Counted from the stretch's first letter, positions 16,834-23,841 are shown. The stretch: DNA of 44,908 nt from an uncultured Spirochaetales bacterium (GCA_944388965.1 CALXKL010000012.1:1-44908); one strand, 5' to 3'. A program made the numbers and translations. The notes: generated from the letters alone by a model not told the origin.

Positions 16834-17356
16834 AGGGCGCCTCCATGGCGGAGACGACCGTGAAGATCTGCTCGTACAGCTCCGGCCTGGCCTCGAGCGC
16901 CTTCTGCAGCTCGAGCAGGATGTCGTCCTTGGCCCTCTCGTATACCTTGCGGTAGTCCATCCTCTGCTTGACGATGTCCGTCTTGACCTTGGTGATCTTC
17001 CTCACGAAGTCCGCCAGCTCGGGAAGGTCCTTGAAGTCGACCGCGTCTATCTGCTTCGTGAAGTCGAAGACCTTGGCGATCAGGAAGTCCGCCGTCGCCT
17101 CGTTCACGTCGGTCGCGGGGTTGCTCCTGATCGTGTTGATCAGCGCCTCGGTCTCCGTCCTGGCCTTCTCCAGCTCGCGGGCTATCGTCCTGTTCTTCTT
17201 GACCGTCTTCCTGATGGACTCGCGCGATATGTCGTAGCCCTCGCCCCTGAGCGCCCCCTCTATGTCCTCTATCGTCATGTGGTCCTCGTTGTACATCCTG
17301 ACCACACGCTCCAGGAGGCCCAGCAGCTCCACCTTGGTCCTGCTCATCTTCCCCAT
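16826..17356 (-). CDS. Terminase small subunit-like protein (DUF3486, Mu gp27-like)
   Basis: A 176-residue, almost entirely helical protein directly upstream of the large terminase. The N-terminal region contains a helix-turn-helix-like element (DIEGALRGEGYDISRESIRKTVKKN), followed by long charged helices, matching DUF3486 proteins that serve as small terminase subunits in Mu-like phages. Three in-frame ATGs lie close together (17365, 17356, 17347); 17356 is preferred because GGAGG stands 9 bases before it, whereas GGAGG touches the ATG at 17365. Confidence 0.75.
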   Translation of the reverse strand: MGKMSRTKVELLGLLERVVRMYNEDHMTIEDIEGALRGEGYDISRESIRKTVKKNRTIARELEKARTETEALINTIRSNPATDVNEATADFLIAKVFDFTKQIDAVDFKDLPELADFVRKITKVKTDIVKQRMDYRKVYERAKDDILLELQKALEARPELYEQIFTVVSAMEAPCE

Positions 17357-17357
17357 C

Positions 17358-17663
17358 TCACGCATCCTCCCTGTCTATCGATATCCCCCTGTCGTCCAGT
17401 CCGCCCTCGACGATCAGCATGCCGTCCGCGGTGAGCGAGTAGAACTCCTCGCTCCTGCCCGCACCTATCGGCGAGCGGACCAGCACCTCGTCCAGGTAGC
17501 CCCTGTCCTTGAGGTAGGTGATCGCCAGGTCGATGTCGTGGTAGGTGTAGTCCTGGTAGTAGGCCGTGCGGATCGTGCTCCGCTTCACCTTCTCGACCCT
17601 GCTCTCGTATATGAACTGGAGGATGTCGCCCCTGAGGGTCTTCAGTATCTCCCTGTTCGTCAT
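17358..17663 (-). CDS. Small winged-helix protein upstream of terminase (Mu gp26 position)
   Basis: A 101-residue protein with AAGGAGAGGAG directly before the ATG. The pattern of three helices followed by RGYLDEVLVRSP and EEFYSLTADGMLIVEGG looks like a compact winged helix with a beta hairpin, comparable to the small proteins encoded ahead of the terminase in Mu-like prophages. It may bind DNA at packaging or regulate late genes; the function is not known. Confidence 0.6.
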   Translation of the reverse strand: MTNREILKTLRGDILQFIYESRVEKVKRSTIRTAYYQDYTYHDIDLAITYLKDRGYLDEVLVRSPIGAGRSEEFYSLTADGMLIVEGGLDDRGISIDREDA

Positions 17664-17690
17664 CTCCTCTCCTTCGACCGGATGCCGGCA

Positions 17691-18110
17691 TCAGCCCTCT
17701 TTCCTGTTCATGCCGTTCATCAGCACCTTGGTCAGCTTGTCATCTATCCGCCGGATCTCGTTCCTCCAGCCGGACACGATCTCCTGGACATAGGTCCTCT
17801 CCGCATAGTCCTTCTCGACCGCGACGAGCCGCTCCTCCATCTTCCGTATGGCGGCGTCCTGGCTGGCGATCTGCTTGTTGGTCGAGACCTTGTACTCGGC
17901 TATGGCCTGGTTCTGGACATTCGCCACACGCTCCGCGGCCGCCCTGTACTCCTCCAGGGCCTTGTCCACGTCCTGACGATGTCTGTCGAAGGACCTGGAC
18001 AGGTTCTCGTTCTCCCTCTTCACCTCCCTGACAAGGAGGATGAAGATGACGGTGATCAGCACGAGCATCGGCACGGTGCCCAGGGAGTTCACGCTGGATA
18101 GGAAGTCCAT
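17691..18110 (-). CDS. Membrane-anchored coiled-coil protein in lysis cassette
   Basis: A 139-residue protein starting MDFLSSVNSLGTVPM; the ATG at 18108-18110 is preferred over an upstream TTG because GAGGAGGAG stands in front of it. A single hydrophobic segment (about residues 14-28, MLVLITVIFILLV) is followed by about 90 residues of charged coiled coil. The topology (N-terminal anchor, periplasmic or cytoplasmic coil) resembles an inner-membrane spanin (Rz-like) or the small membrane proteins next to Mu gp25-gp26. The gene follows the spanin-like gene by 10 bases. Confidence 0.6.
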   Translation of the reverse strand: MDFLSSVNSLGTVPMLVLITVIFILLVREVKRENENLSRSFDRHRQDVDKALEEYRAAAERVANVQNQAIAEYKVSTNKQIASQDAAIRKMEERLVAVEKDYAERTYVQEIVSGWRNEIRRIDDKLTKVLMNGMNRKEG

Positions 18111-18120
18111 CGCCTCCTCC

Positions 18121-18621
18121 TCAGTCAAGCACCAGGGCGGTCACCGCCACCCCGGCCGTCAGCACCAGCAGCACCGTCAGCCAGACGTTCCTGGTCTGTA
18201 GCGAGCGCGCCTCTTCTGACAAGCTCGTCAATGAGCTCTCCAGTTCGCTTAGAGAGCTGCGCGTACTCCTCAAGGAGTCCTGCGCACTCAGCACCCGACT
18301 CTCGAGCCCGGCGGATCTTGTCGCCAAGCTCTCCAAGTCTGTCTGTACACTCGTGAGCGAGCTCTCGAGCTGCTTCGACCTTCCTGCCGCCTCCTCTTGC
18401 ATCGTCTGCAAGTCCTGCAACGTCAGATTCAAGTCGTCCAACGAGCTCCTGAGCCCTGTCAGCCTGCTCTCTTGCATCTGCCAGGTCAGACTCAGCTCTT
18501 CCAGCAGCTCCCCGTCCGACATCTCTGCCGGCGAGGGAGCGGCCCATAAGCAGGCCGGCAACAAGAAGCAGAGGATAAGCAACGACCTTGAGAACCTTCC
18601 TGACACGCTCCCACACCTCAC
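18121..18621 (-). CDS. Spanin-like protein: N-terminal lipoprotein-type signal, coiled coil and C-terminal membrane segment
   Basis: A 166-residue protein starting at a GTG (18619-18621) that overlaps the holin stop (GTGA), with GGTGAGG before it. A hydrophobic signal (SLLILCFLLPAC, Cys24 of a relaxed lipobox LPAC) is followed by a Ser/Leu/Glu-rich coiled coil of about 110 residues and a C-terminal transmembrane helix (WLTVLLVLTAGVAVTALVL). Lipid anchor at one end plus membrane helix at the other is the architecture of unimolecular spanins such as T1 gp11, which fuse inner and outer membranes after holin and endolysin action. Codon third positions are mostly G/C, unlike the overlapping frame, so this is the principal gene. 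The longer frame running up to 19428 was rejected. Cleavage by signal peptidase I after LWA is the alternative. Confidence 0.65.
   Translation of the reverse strand: MRCGSVSGRFSRSLLILCFLLPACLWAAPSPAEMSDGELLEELSLTWQMQESRLTGLRSSLDDLNLTLQDLQTMQEEAAGRSKQLESSLTSVQTDLESLATRSAGLESRVLSAQDSLRSTRSSLSELESSLTSLSEEARSLQTRNVWLTVLLVLTAGVAVTALVLD
18125..18616 (-). CDS. Alternative-frame ORF embedded in the spanin-like gene (possible second spanin, uncertain)
   Basis: A 163-codon frame overlapping almost all of the 18121-18621 gene. It encodes an N-terminal hydrophobic segment (VVAYPLLLVAGLLMG) and a long Ala/Glu/Arg coiled-coil-like region. In Rz/Rz1 pairs two membrane proteins are encoded in overlapping frames, so a real product is conceivable. 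Against it: the GTG start at 18616 has no well-spaced ribosome binding site, and its codon use has many T/A third positions, unlike its neighbours. It may be a by-product of the repetitive coiled-coil DNA. Confidence 0.25.
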   Translation of the reverse strand: MWERVRKVLKVVAYPLLLVAGLLMGRSLAGRDVGRGAAGRAESDLADAREQADRAQELVGRLESDVAGLADDARGGGRKVEAARELAHECTDRLGELGDKIRRARESGAECAGLLEEYAQLSKRTGELIDELVRRGALATDQERLADGAAGADGRGGGDRPGA

Positions 18622-18947
18622 TGCGCCCTCACCTTGTCGTAGAGCCTGGTCGAGATCCACACGCACACGGCCCCGTGGATGCCGTAGACGATGACCGCCT
18701 CGCCGACCCTCCTTCCCCCTTCGAGGTCGGAGAACACGAAGCCGATCAGCACCGCGACCAGGACGATCAGCGCGTACAGCGCCCCCTTGATCCTGGAAGT
18801 CGAGCCGAGGATCCTCTTCAGCAGCTTCATCACCCTTCCGTCGCCCTCGTATGCGACGGCCTTCTTGAGCCACATCCCAAGCACCCAGCAGAACGGGATC
18901 AGGATGAGCAGAACCGGCTTGATCCAACCTGTAACCATCTCGATCAT
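18618..18947 (-). CDS. Holin-like three-TM membrane protein
   Basis: A 109-residue protein with three hydrophobic segments (about residues 8-26, 56-73 and 82-100) and a basic C-terminus (RLYDKVRAQ), as in class I holins. AGGAGG stands 9 bases before the ATG. It is the first gene of the leftward late cluster, ahead of the spanin-like gene, and lies where Mu-like phages carry lysis genes. Holins form the inner-membrane hole at the end of infection. No endolysin gene was found beside it. Confidence 0.65.
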   Translation of the reverse strand: MIEMVTGWIKPVLLILIPFCWVLGMWLKKAVAYEGDGRVMKLLKRILGSTSRIKGALYALIVLVAVLIGFVFSDLEGGRRVGEAVIVYGIHGAVCVWISTRLYDKVRAQ

Positions 18948-19023
18948 GTACAGTCTCCTCCTGATTCCAGACTACCCTGCCGGAGACTGTATTTTTTTGA
19001 GCTTCCGGTTTAACCTTCAACCC

Positions 19024-19659
19024 ATGAAGAAGCTGTTTCCTCTTGCATTGATCATCGTCGTCCTCGCCCTCGTCTCCTGCAGCGGTGACACGCCATCGCC
19101 GGATGGAGGGATTGTCAATCCGGGTGGAGGCGGTACATCCTCCAGCTACCAGCTGTTCAAGGAGCTGTACAGCGAGGAGGCTGCCGCGGATGAGGGCGTA
19201 TCCATCATCACTGAACGGTTGCTGGCCCAGGAGATCGTCCCGGAGAGCATGGCGGAATACGAGGCGACTGAGCAGGTCATATACGACGAGTACTACGCCA
19301 CGACAGGGAACCTCGACGACCAGCTGGAGGCGGGCACGATAACAGATGTCGAATACTACGAAGGCCTTCAGAAGGCGAGACTGCTTTGGCAGGAGAAGCT
19401 GATGAGACTGGACATGGAATGGCAGCAAAGGGATGTCTGGGAGGGCTTTTCGATGATTGCGAGGATCGCCAACCGGTCAGACTGGGCAAGGGCTTTCAGG
19501 ATCGTCGTCTGGGATGGCGACATCTATACGGACGAAGGTGTCGTCTATTCGTCGCAGACGGTCACACTGCCTCCGGAGTCCGATGACGTCTACACCTTCC
19601 GGATAGCGACTGGAGGACGTTATCTGGAATCGTTCTTCATGGGTGTGGATCTGATCTGA
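19024..19659 (+). CDS. Prophage-encoded lipoprotein of unknown function
   Basis: A 211-residue protein starting at the ATG at 19024 with a textbook lipoprotein signal: MKK, a hydrophobic stretch and the lipobox LVSC (Cys19), followed by a Gly/Pro/Ser-rich linker. The mature part is acidic, with helices around residues 40-140 and a beta-rich C-terminus (TVTLPPESDDVYTFRIATGG). It is transcribed opposite to the late genes and is separated from them by 76 bp, so it can be expressed independently, as phage 'moron' genes are. A longer frame upstream was rejected because it overlaps the holin on the other strand. Surface alteration or superinfection exclusion are possible roles, not shown. Confidence 0.65.
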   Translation: MKKLFPLALIIVVLALVSCSGDTPSPDGGIVNPGGGGTSSSYQLFKELYSEEAAADEGVSIITERLLAQEIVPESMAEYEATEQVIYDEYYATTGNLDDQLEAGTITDVEYYEGLQKARLLWQEKLMRLDMEWQQRDVWEGFSMIARIANRSDWARAFRIVVWDGDIYTDEGVVYSSQTVTLPPESDDVYTFRIATGGRYLESFFMGVDLI

Positions 19660-19660
19660 G

Positions 19661-19680
19661 GGCATGGTGATTTCCATGCC
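19661..19680. terminator. Hairpin between convergent genes
   Basis: GGCATGG and CCATGCC form a perfect 7-bp stem with a 6-base loop in the short gap between the rightward lipoprotein gene and the leftward membrane protein gene. No U tract follows on either strand, so termination is only likely, not certain. Confidence 0.4.
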
Positions 19681-19682
19681 GC

Positions 19683-20195
19683 TCATGCTTCATCCTGGCC
19701 ATCAGCGGTCACAATCGAAATGAACGTGCTGGCCGTCATATATATTCTGACCAGAACAACACTCATCAGAAAACATGCCAAAAGAGTGAAAATGGATGAA
19801 ACACCAAATGCTGCTGCTGATACGGTCTCTTCGTCTTTCATGTCAAGATAATATGCTCCTTTATACAGTATGGAGATGAAGAACAGCACGACCAGCAATC
19901 TTATCACCCGAAGAAGGTTCTCCTTGAAGATGCTCCAATACGGGGTGTGAGCAACCCCTTTGCGGATCCATTCCTTGTCTGCAAGCACCTGAAGGAGGGA
20001 ATAGAAAGTCAAAAGTACGCCAATGAAAGTGAACGAGAAAGAAGCAGAGAGAGCTGCAATGTCGTTCGCAAGGCCTACGACCTCATCACCTTTTCTTCCA
20101 AACCAAAGCAGCAGCCCCATCAGGCATGACATTATCAGCCCGACTGCAACAGGCCTTATCCAATCACCCCAGAGAAATCCACTGTCCCTATTCAT
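19683..20195 (-). CDS. Four-TM membrane protein, partner of the 343-residue gene
   Basis: A 170-residue protein with four predicted membrane segments (about residues 14-32, 48-70, 95-112 and 127-150) and short charged loops. It lies 21 bp downstream of the 343-residue gene on the same strand and is therefore probably made with it and with the repressor. No family was recognised. Base composition is clearly more AT-rich than in the structural genes, as in its partner, which suggests that the two arrived together. A membrane partner for a cytosolic sensor would fit a prophage-borne exclusion or abortive-infection system, but this is inference from context. Confidence 0.6.
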   Translation of the reverse strand: MNRDSGFLWGDWIRPVAVGLIMSCLMGLLLWFGRKGDEVVGLANDIAALSASFSFTFIGVLLTFYSLLQVLADKEWIRKGVAHTPYWSIFKENLLRVIRLLVVLFFISILYKGAYYLDMKDEETVSAAAFGVSSIFTLLACFLMSVVLVRIYMTASTFISIVTADGQDEA

Positions 20196-20216
20196 GACTC
20201 CAATTCTGGCACACGA

Positions 20217-21248
20217 TCAAAGCGTGTTTTTCGTCCGCTCAACAAGAAGATGGCGCTGTTTCAGGAAATCGTCACGCATAGCCTCGAATACCGTGACATT
20301 TGCTACATACCTCCCTTCGTAACAGACTGATGTACTTAGCATGATGTCATCAGAAATGAAGTCCAAAGCGTCGGTTTGTCCATTCTTGTCCCGTCCCTCG
20401 ATCTTAAACTGCTTCTTCTCGCTTGTGGACTGGAAGCGGCTCGACAGGTTGTTGAAGAGCCGTCTGATTCCCGAAGCATCTAGACTGCCGTTTCGCTTTG
20501 ACCTGATCTTCACTTCGATTGAGAAGCCACCTAGGCTCTCCATGTCATCAATGGAATTGCCTTTTGAAGCCATGATCATTGCCTCGTCACTGGAGGAGTA
20601 TCCTGGAACCTGCATGGATTGACCTTCCCTTCCTCCGAGCTTGTAAATGAGCTGAGACACCCTTGCGAACCTGGCAAGATGGCCGAAGACATCCTCTGCC
20701 GGGATGTATGCAGCATTGAGCCTGTTTGCAAACCGATTCCCAATCATCAGTCTGTATTTCTTCGAATCTTCCCCTCCGGCCAGAAAGCCATTGAGATAAT
20801 AGCGGAACTGATTCAAAGAGCCCACATTCCTATTGTTGAGCAGAAGGATAATTCCATTCACCTTGTCGACCATGAAGTAGCTTACCTCGAACATGAAGGA
20901 CTTATCCCCAATCTCTATTTTCCTGACGACAAGACTGTCATCCGTCTGAGTCCCTTGCCGAGGAAGTGCCATGTCACGCTTTTTCATGAATAGGCCGTAG
21001 ATGAAATCGTCAGTATCAGCTGGCACTACAAAATCCGAATCGCCGGTGAGATTGTCGCCGTGGAATGCGATAAGTCTCTGCTCTTCATCTCCTGAATACC
21101 TATCTGAAATAGGCACCGACCTTATGTATGCAAACAGACCTGCAAGCTCGGAGCCAGTGAGCTTCTGTCCATTCATTTCTCCTGGTACGGTCTTCTCCCA
21201 TACGGAATAGAAACCCTTGATTGGTTTGTTTTTGATGTTGTTTCCCAT
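20217..21248 (-). CDS. Unrecognised 343-residue protein in the repressor operon (DUF6731-like pattern)
   Basis: A 343-residue soluble protein whose ATG (21248) is preceded by GGGGAGG and lies 13 bp after the repressor stop codon, so it should be transcribed from the repressor promoter in the lysogen. The order of elements (N-terminal YSVWEKT region, a WLF-like core with FEVSYFMVDKVNGIILLL, a run of helices with RFANRL, and a C-terminal IEGRDKNGQTDALDFI segment ending in a long helix) recalls the uncharacterised DUF6731 group, by eye only. No nuclease, ATPase or other catalytic motif was seen. Its AT-rich codon use matches the downstream four-TM gene. Kiwa (KwaA/KwaB) has a similar membrane-plus-soluble layout, but the sequence does not look like KwaB. 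Confidence 0.6.
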   Translation of the reverse strand: MGNNIKNKPIKGFYSVWEKTVPGEMNGQKLTGSELAGLFAYIRSVPISDRYSGDEEQRLIAFHGDNLTGDSDFVVPADTDDFIYGLFMKKRDMALPRQGTQTDDSLVVRKIEIGDKSFMFEVSYFMVDKVNGIILLLNNRNVGSLNQFRYYLNGFLAGGEDSKKYRLMIGNRFANRLNAAYIPAEDVFGHLARFARVSQLIYKLGGREGQSMQVPGYSSSDEAMIMASKGNSIDDMESLGGFSIEVKIRSKRNGSLDASGIRRLFNNLSSRFQSTSEKKQFKIEGRDKNGQTDALDFISDDIMLSTSVCYEGRYVANVTVFEAMRDDFLKQRHLLVERTKNTL

Positions 21249-21261
21249 ATTACAACCTCCC

Positions 21262-21975
21262 CTAGTTCGCGTACCTGTGCAGCCAGCCTATGACCTTGCC
21301 CAGGATGATCACCCTGTCCGGATCCACGACCTTGTCCGGATAGTCGCTGTTCTTCGAGATGATGCGCAGCTTCCTCTCCACGGTGTCTATCTCCAGCCTC
21401 TTGACGATGACCTCCGTGTCCAGGGCCATGACGTAGATCCCGTTCCCCCTGACGAGATTGTGGCAGGCGAAGACGAAGTCGCCGTCTATGAGGTCTATGT
21501 CCTGCATGGAGTCCCCCACCACCTCCGCCGCGAAGATGTCGTCCTTGGGGTATCCCAGGAAGAACTTCTCGAGCGTGGGCATGCGCAGCTCGCGGAAGTC
21601 AGCCTGGGACCATTCGCAACCGGGTCCGGCTGAGACCTTGGAGGCGAGGATGGGGACCGAATAGGTGGAACTGTCTTTTTGAATCAGAATGGTTTTGCCA
21701 GAAGGTGTCTTATATTCTCCTGAGTCGATTGCAAGCTGATTTGAACTAGATGGATTCGAGACGGCAGAAACAATCATTTCACCATTACCGGTTAATAGCC
21801 AATTAACATTCAGGCCAACTGAATTAATCAACTTAGTTTTTAGTTCATCGGGAATATTCGCCTTTCCACTTTCATAGTTTGCATATGTTGTTTGTGCAAT
21901 ACCAAGCATATCACCCATTTTTTTCTGCGAGAGTTTCAAACTATCTCTTAGCTCTTTTAATCGCAAACTAACCAT
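21262..21975 (-). CDS. Phage repressor, XRE-type HTH with S24/LexA-like self-cleaving domain
   Basis: A 237-residue CI-type repressor. Residues 4-60 form an XRE helix-turn-helix (LSQKKMGDMLGIAQTTYANYESG). The C-terminal peptidase domain has the Ser156 motif VGDSMQD and Lys192 in VIVKRLE, and a plausible Ala116-Gly117 cleavage site (SKVSAGPG). Damage-induced self-cleavage, as for lambda CI, would release the early operon; this is known of the family and inferred here. The HTH-coding part is AT-rich compared with the peptidase part, suggesting that the DNA-binding half was exchanged. The gene diverges from the early operon across a region of half-site repeats. Confidence 0.9.
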   Translation of the reverse strand: MVSLRLKELRDSLKLSQKKMGDMLGIAQTTYANYESGKANIPDELKTKLINSVGLNVNWLLTGNGEMIVSAVSNPSSSNQLAIDSGEYKTPSGKTILIQKDSSTYSVPILASKVSAGPGCEWSQADFRELRMPTLEKFFLGYPKDDIFAAEVVGDSMQDIDLIDGDFVFACHNLVRGNGIYVMALDTEVIVKRLEIDTVERKLRIISKNSDYPDKVVDPDRVIILGKVIGWLHRYAN

Positions 21976-22000
21976 AATCTACCTGTTTTTATCTAATTTC

Positions 22001-22056
22001 TAGTTGACAGTAAACTACGAAATAGTTAACCTGTTTCTAGGTTGAAATTTAAACCT
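22001..22056. promoter_or_regulatory. Operator cluster between repressor and early operon
   Basis: Six half sites alternate in orientation: TAGTT (22001), AACTA (22013), TAGTT (22023), AACCT (22028), AGGTT (22039) and AACCT (22052). They form several inverted repeats, for example AACCT-N6-AGGTT (22028-22043) and AGGTT-N8-AACCT (22039-22056). The last overlaps the -35 box of the early promoter, as expected for a repressor operator. Confidence 0.6.
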
Positions 22057-22069
22057 AAGCAACTATAAC
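22042..22069 (+). promoter_or_regulatory. Early promoter, rightward
   Basis: TTGAAA (22042-22047) and TATAAC (22064-22069) are separated by 16 bases and stand 31 bp upstream of the first early start codon. A second candidate further upstream has a consensus TTGACA (22004-22009) with a weaker TAACCT at 17 bases. Confidence 0.65.
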
Positions 22070-22099
22070 GCGGTATTTAGAAGGAGGTCAAACATAAAA

Positions 22100-22927
22100 G
22101 TGGAAACGCAACTCAAGAAGCTCATGACGGATTGGGATTATGACAAGGCGGTTGCGCTTGCCAGACCAATTGCAGAGGACTGGAAGAAACGTACTATCGA
22201 GATGGCTCGAATTCTGTACATCGCTAACGAGCAACTCAACAAAAAGGGCAAACGAACTGATTTGGCATTGAAAGGTTCAACTAAATGCAACGTTGCATTA
22301 GGTTCGGCTAACAAAACGCCCACATGGGAGGATTTCTGCATTGAAATCGGTCTCCCGATTAGAACGGCTTATGACTGGCTTGCATGCTATGACCCGGACA
22401 AGGACCTTCTCCTCTCCCACTCCGAATACAAGGAGGCGCGCCAGCTCGAACTCACGACGCTCTATGAGGACGTATACGCGAAGCGCAAGAAGGATGAGGG
22501 CTATGTGCCCGAGAAGCTCAGTCTCAAGTGGAACCGAAAGCAGACGAAATGGAGCGAGACGAAGTTCCAGAAGTGGGTCGCAGAGAAGGAGCAGACGGTA
22601 CAGGGGGAGGCGATTGCGAACCTCGTCCCGGACCGCTATTCGAAGGTTACCAGGTTCGGGCTCTGGACGATCGACTACATGATGGAGCTTCGCGACAGTT
22701 GCGAGGAGCTTACCTCGGGTGCCAGGGCAAGGCGTTTCAGCGACCTGGTCAACGCGTACGCACCGAAGATGCCGAAGTCGATCGACTCGCGTTCCTTCAT
22801 GCGGGCCGCCGTCCTGGTGGAGGGCGTCCTTTCATCCCTCCCCCAGGCGGACAGGGACTACTGCCGTGCACTTCTCGCCGACCTTCTCGGCAGGGATGGA
22901 TACAACAGGGAGGACCAGGATGATTGA
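22100..22927 (+). CDS. First early protein, unknown function
   Basis: A 275-residue protein starting with GTG at 22100; a perfect AAGGAGGT (22081-22088) stands upstream. The N-terminal half (ALARPIAEDWKKRTIEMARILY, then TWEDFCIEIGLPIRTAYDWL) contains a helix-turn-helix-like segment similar to plasmid/phage DUF3102-type proteins, so DNA binding is plausible. The C-terminal half is helical and basic. The first 250 bases are AT-rich and the rest GC-rich, suggesting a recombination joint inside the gene. Being first in the early operon, it may act in regulation or host takeover; no function is known. Confidence 0.6.
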   Translation: METQLKKLMTDWDYDKAVALARPIAEDWKKRTIEMARILYIANEQLNKKGKRTDLALKGSTKCNVALGSANKTPTWEDFCIEIGLPIRTAYDWLACYDPDKDLLLSHSEYKEARQLELTTLYEDVYAKRKKDEGYVPEKLSLKWNRKQTKWSETKFQKWVAEKEQTVQGEAIANLVPDRYSKVTRFGLWTIDYMMELRDSCEELTSGARARRFSDLVNAYAPKMPKSIDSRSFMRAAVLVEGVLSSLPQADRDYCRALLADLLGRDGYNREDQDD

Positions 22928-23234
22928 AAGCATCAGAAGGAAGATGCCCGAAGGACGCATCATCGAGCTGCAGCACTACCCCACGCTCTATCGTCAGCGC
23001 AAGGGGAAGCTGCTTGCCGTCAGGGAGATCAGGATCGGGGCCGACAGCTTCGACCTCATGCGGCTGGCGGTTCCTTCCGAGGAGCACAGGAGGCTGAAGA
23101 GGGACCATGTCATCCAGCTGGTCTTCGTCGGAGAGGGCCATATCCCCTTCTACACGCTCATCGACTACGAGGGCTGGAGGATGGAGTACTACAGGGCCAG
23201 GATCGGCGAGGTGTTCGCCGTGGAGGTGGTGTGA
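22920..23234 (+). CDS. Early operon protein of unknown function
   Basis: A 104-residue protein starting MIESIRRKMPEG at the ATG at 22920, overlapping the end of the previous gene by 8 bases. It has a beta-rich appearance (LLAVREIRIGADSFDLMRLAV, then VIQLVFVGEGHIPFYTLIDYEG). The longer open frame to the left was rejected because it runs through the preceding gene. No family was recognised. Confidence 0.55.
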   Translation: MIESIRRKMPEGRIIELQHYPTLYRQRKGKLLAVREIRIGADSFDLMRLAVPSEEHRRLKRDHVIQLVFVGEGHIPFYTLIDYEGWRMEYYRARIGEVFAVEVV

Positions 23235-23268
23235 TGGTCGAGCTGAGGATATCGATTGGAGGATGAAT

Positions 23269-23535
23269 ATGAAGAAGTGTGAAGCGATCACAGCGGTCAT
23301 GGATCTCAACCGGCTGGCGGCCCGCATCTTCGGCGTGGCTCTTTCGCTCGAAGGGATTCGAGACGAGATCGGAGACATCGATGCAGGCCTCGATATGGAG
23401 AAGGTTCTGGACAGGATCAGGGAGATGCTGAGGAAGGCCTCCGCCGAGGTGCTCAAGGCATACTCGCTTGCAGACGACCATGCCGTCAAGGCAACGGAGT
23501 TCGCGGTCTATCTGGCCGACGAGGACGATGAATGA
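23269..23535 (+). CDS. Small helical early protein of unknown function
   Basis: An 88-residue, helical acidic protein (MKKCEAITAVMDLNRLAARI). Of two nearby ATGs (23263 and 23269) the second is chosen because GGAGG is then 6 bases away. A 35-base gap separates it from the previous gene. Nothing is recognised; the coupled spacing in the operon supports its reality. Confidence 0.5.
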   Translation: MKKCEAITAVMDLNRLAARIFGVALSLEGIRDEIGDIDAGLDMEKVLDRIREMLRKASAEVLKAYSLADDHAVKATEFAVYLADEDDE

Positions 23536-23550
23536 TGAGGAGGAACCACC

Positions 23551-23841
23551 ATGGAGAGGAATGACAGGAGATCGGATATCGAGGATGCGAGACAGCTCCA
23601 CCCGGGCGACATCATCGAGGCCGGGCTCACCAGGAGGAGATGGCATGCACTTGTCATCGGTTCGCGCATGACGCTGATGGGCGAGATAGTCGAAGCCATC
23701 ATGCCCGATGGAGAGCTCATGGAGACAAGCTCCGCAAGACTTGCCGGCGAACGTGCCGTCATCATCGGCAACATGCCGCTTGACAAGGTCGTCCAGGACA
23801 TCCTGCGTGCGGCAGGAATCAAGGAGGAGAAGGATGAGTAG
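23551..23841 (+). CDS. Early operon protein of unknown function
   Basis: A 96-residue protein with GGAGGAACCACC before the ATG. The central part (LHPGDIIEAGLTRRRWHALVIG, then AGERAVIIGNMPL) is beta-rich like a small SH3-type or barrel fold, with a charged C-terminus. It overlaps the next gene by 8 bases. No family was recognised. Confidence 0.5.
   Translation: MERNDRRSDIEDARQLHPGDIIEAGLTRRRWHALVIGSRMTLMGEIVEAIMPDGELMETSSARLAGERAVIIGNMPLDKVVQDILRAAGIKEEKDE

Noticed and set aside
18622-19428. Upstream extension of the spanin-like frame to 19428
   Set aside because: It runs antisense to the lipoprotein gene and across the holin gene; the GTG overlapping the holin stop is a better start.
19683-21248. 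Identification as the Kiwa defence system (KwaA/KwaB)
   Set aside because: A four-TM protein with a soluble partner fits the outline, but the 343-residue sequence does not show a recognisable DUF4868 pattern and the gene order is reversed; kept as unrecognised.
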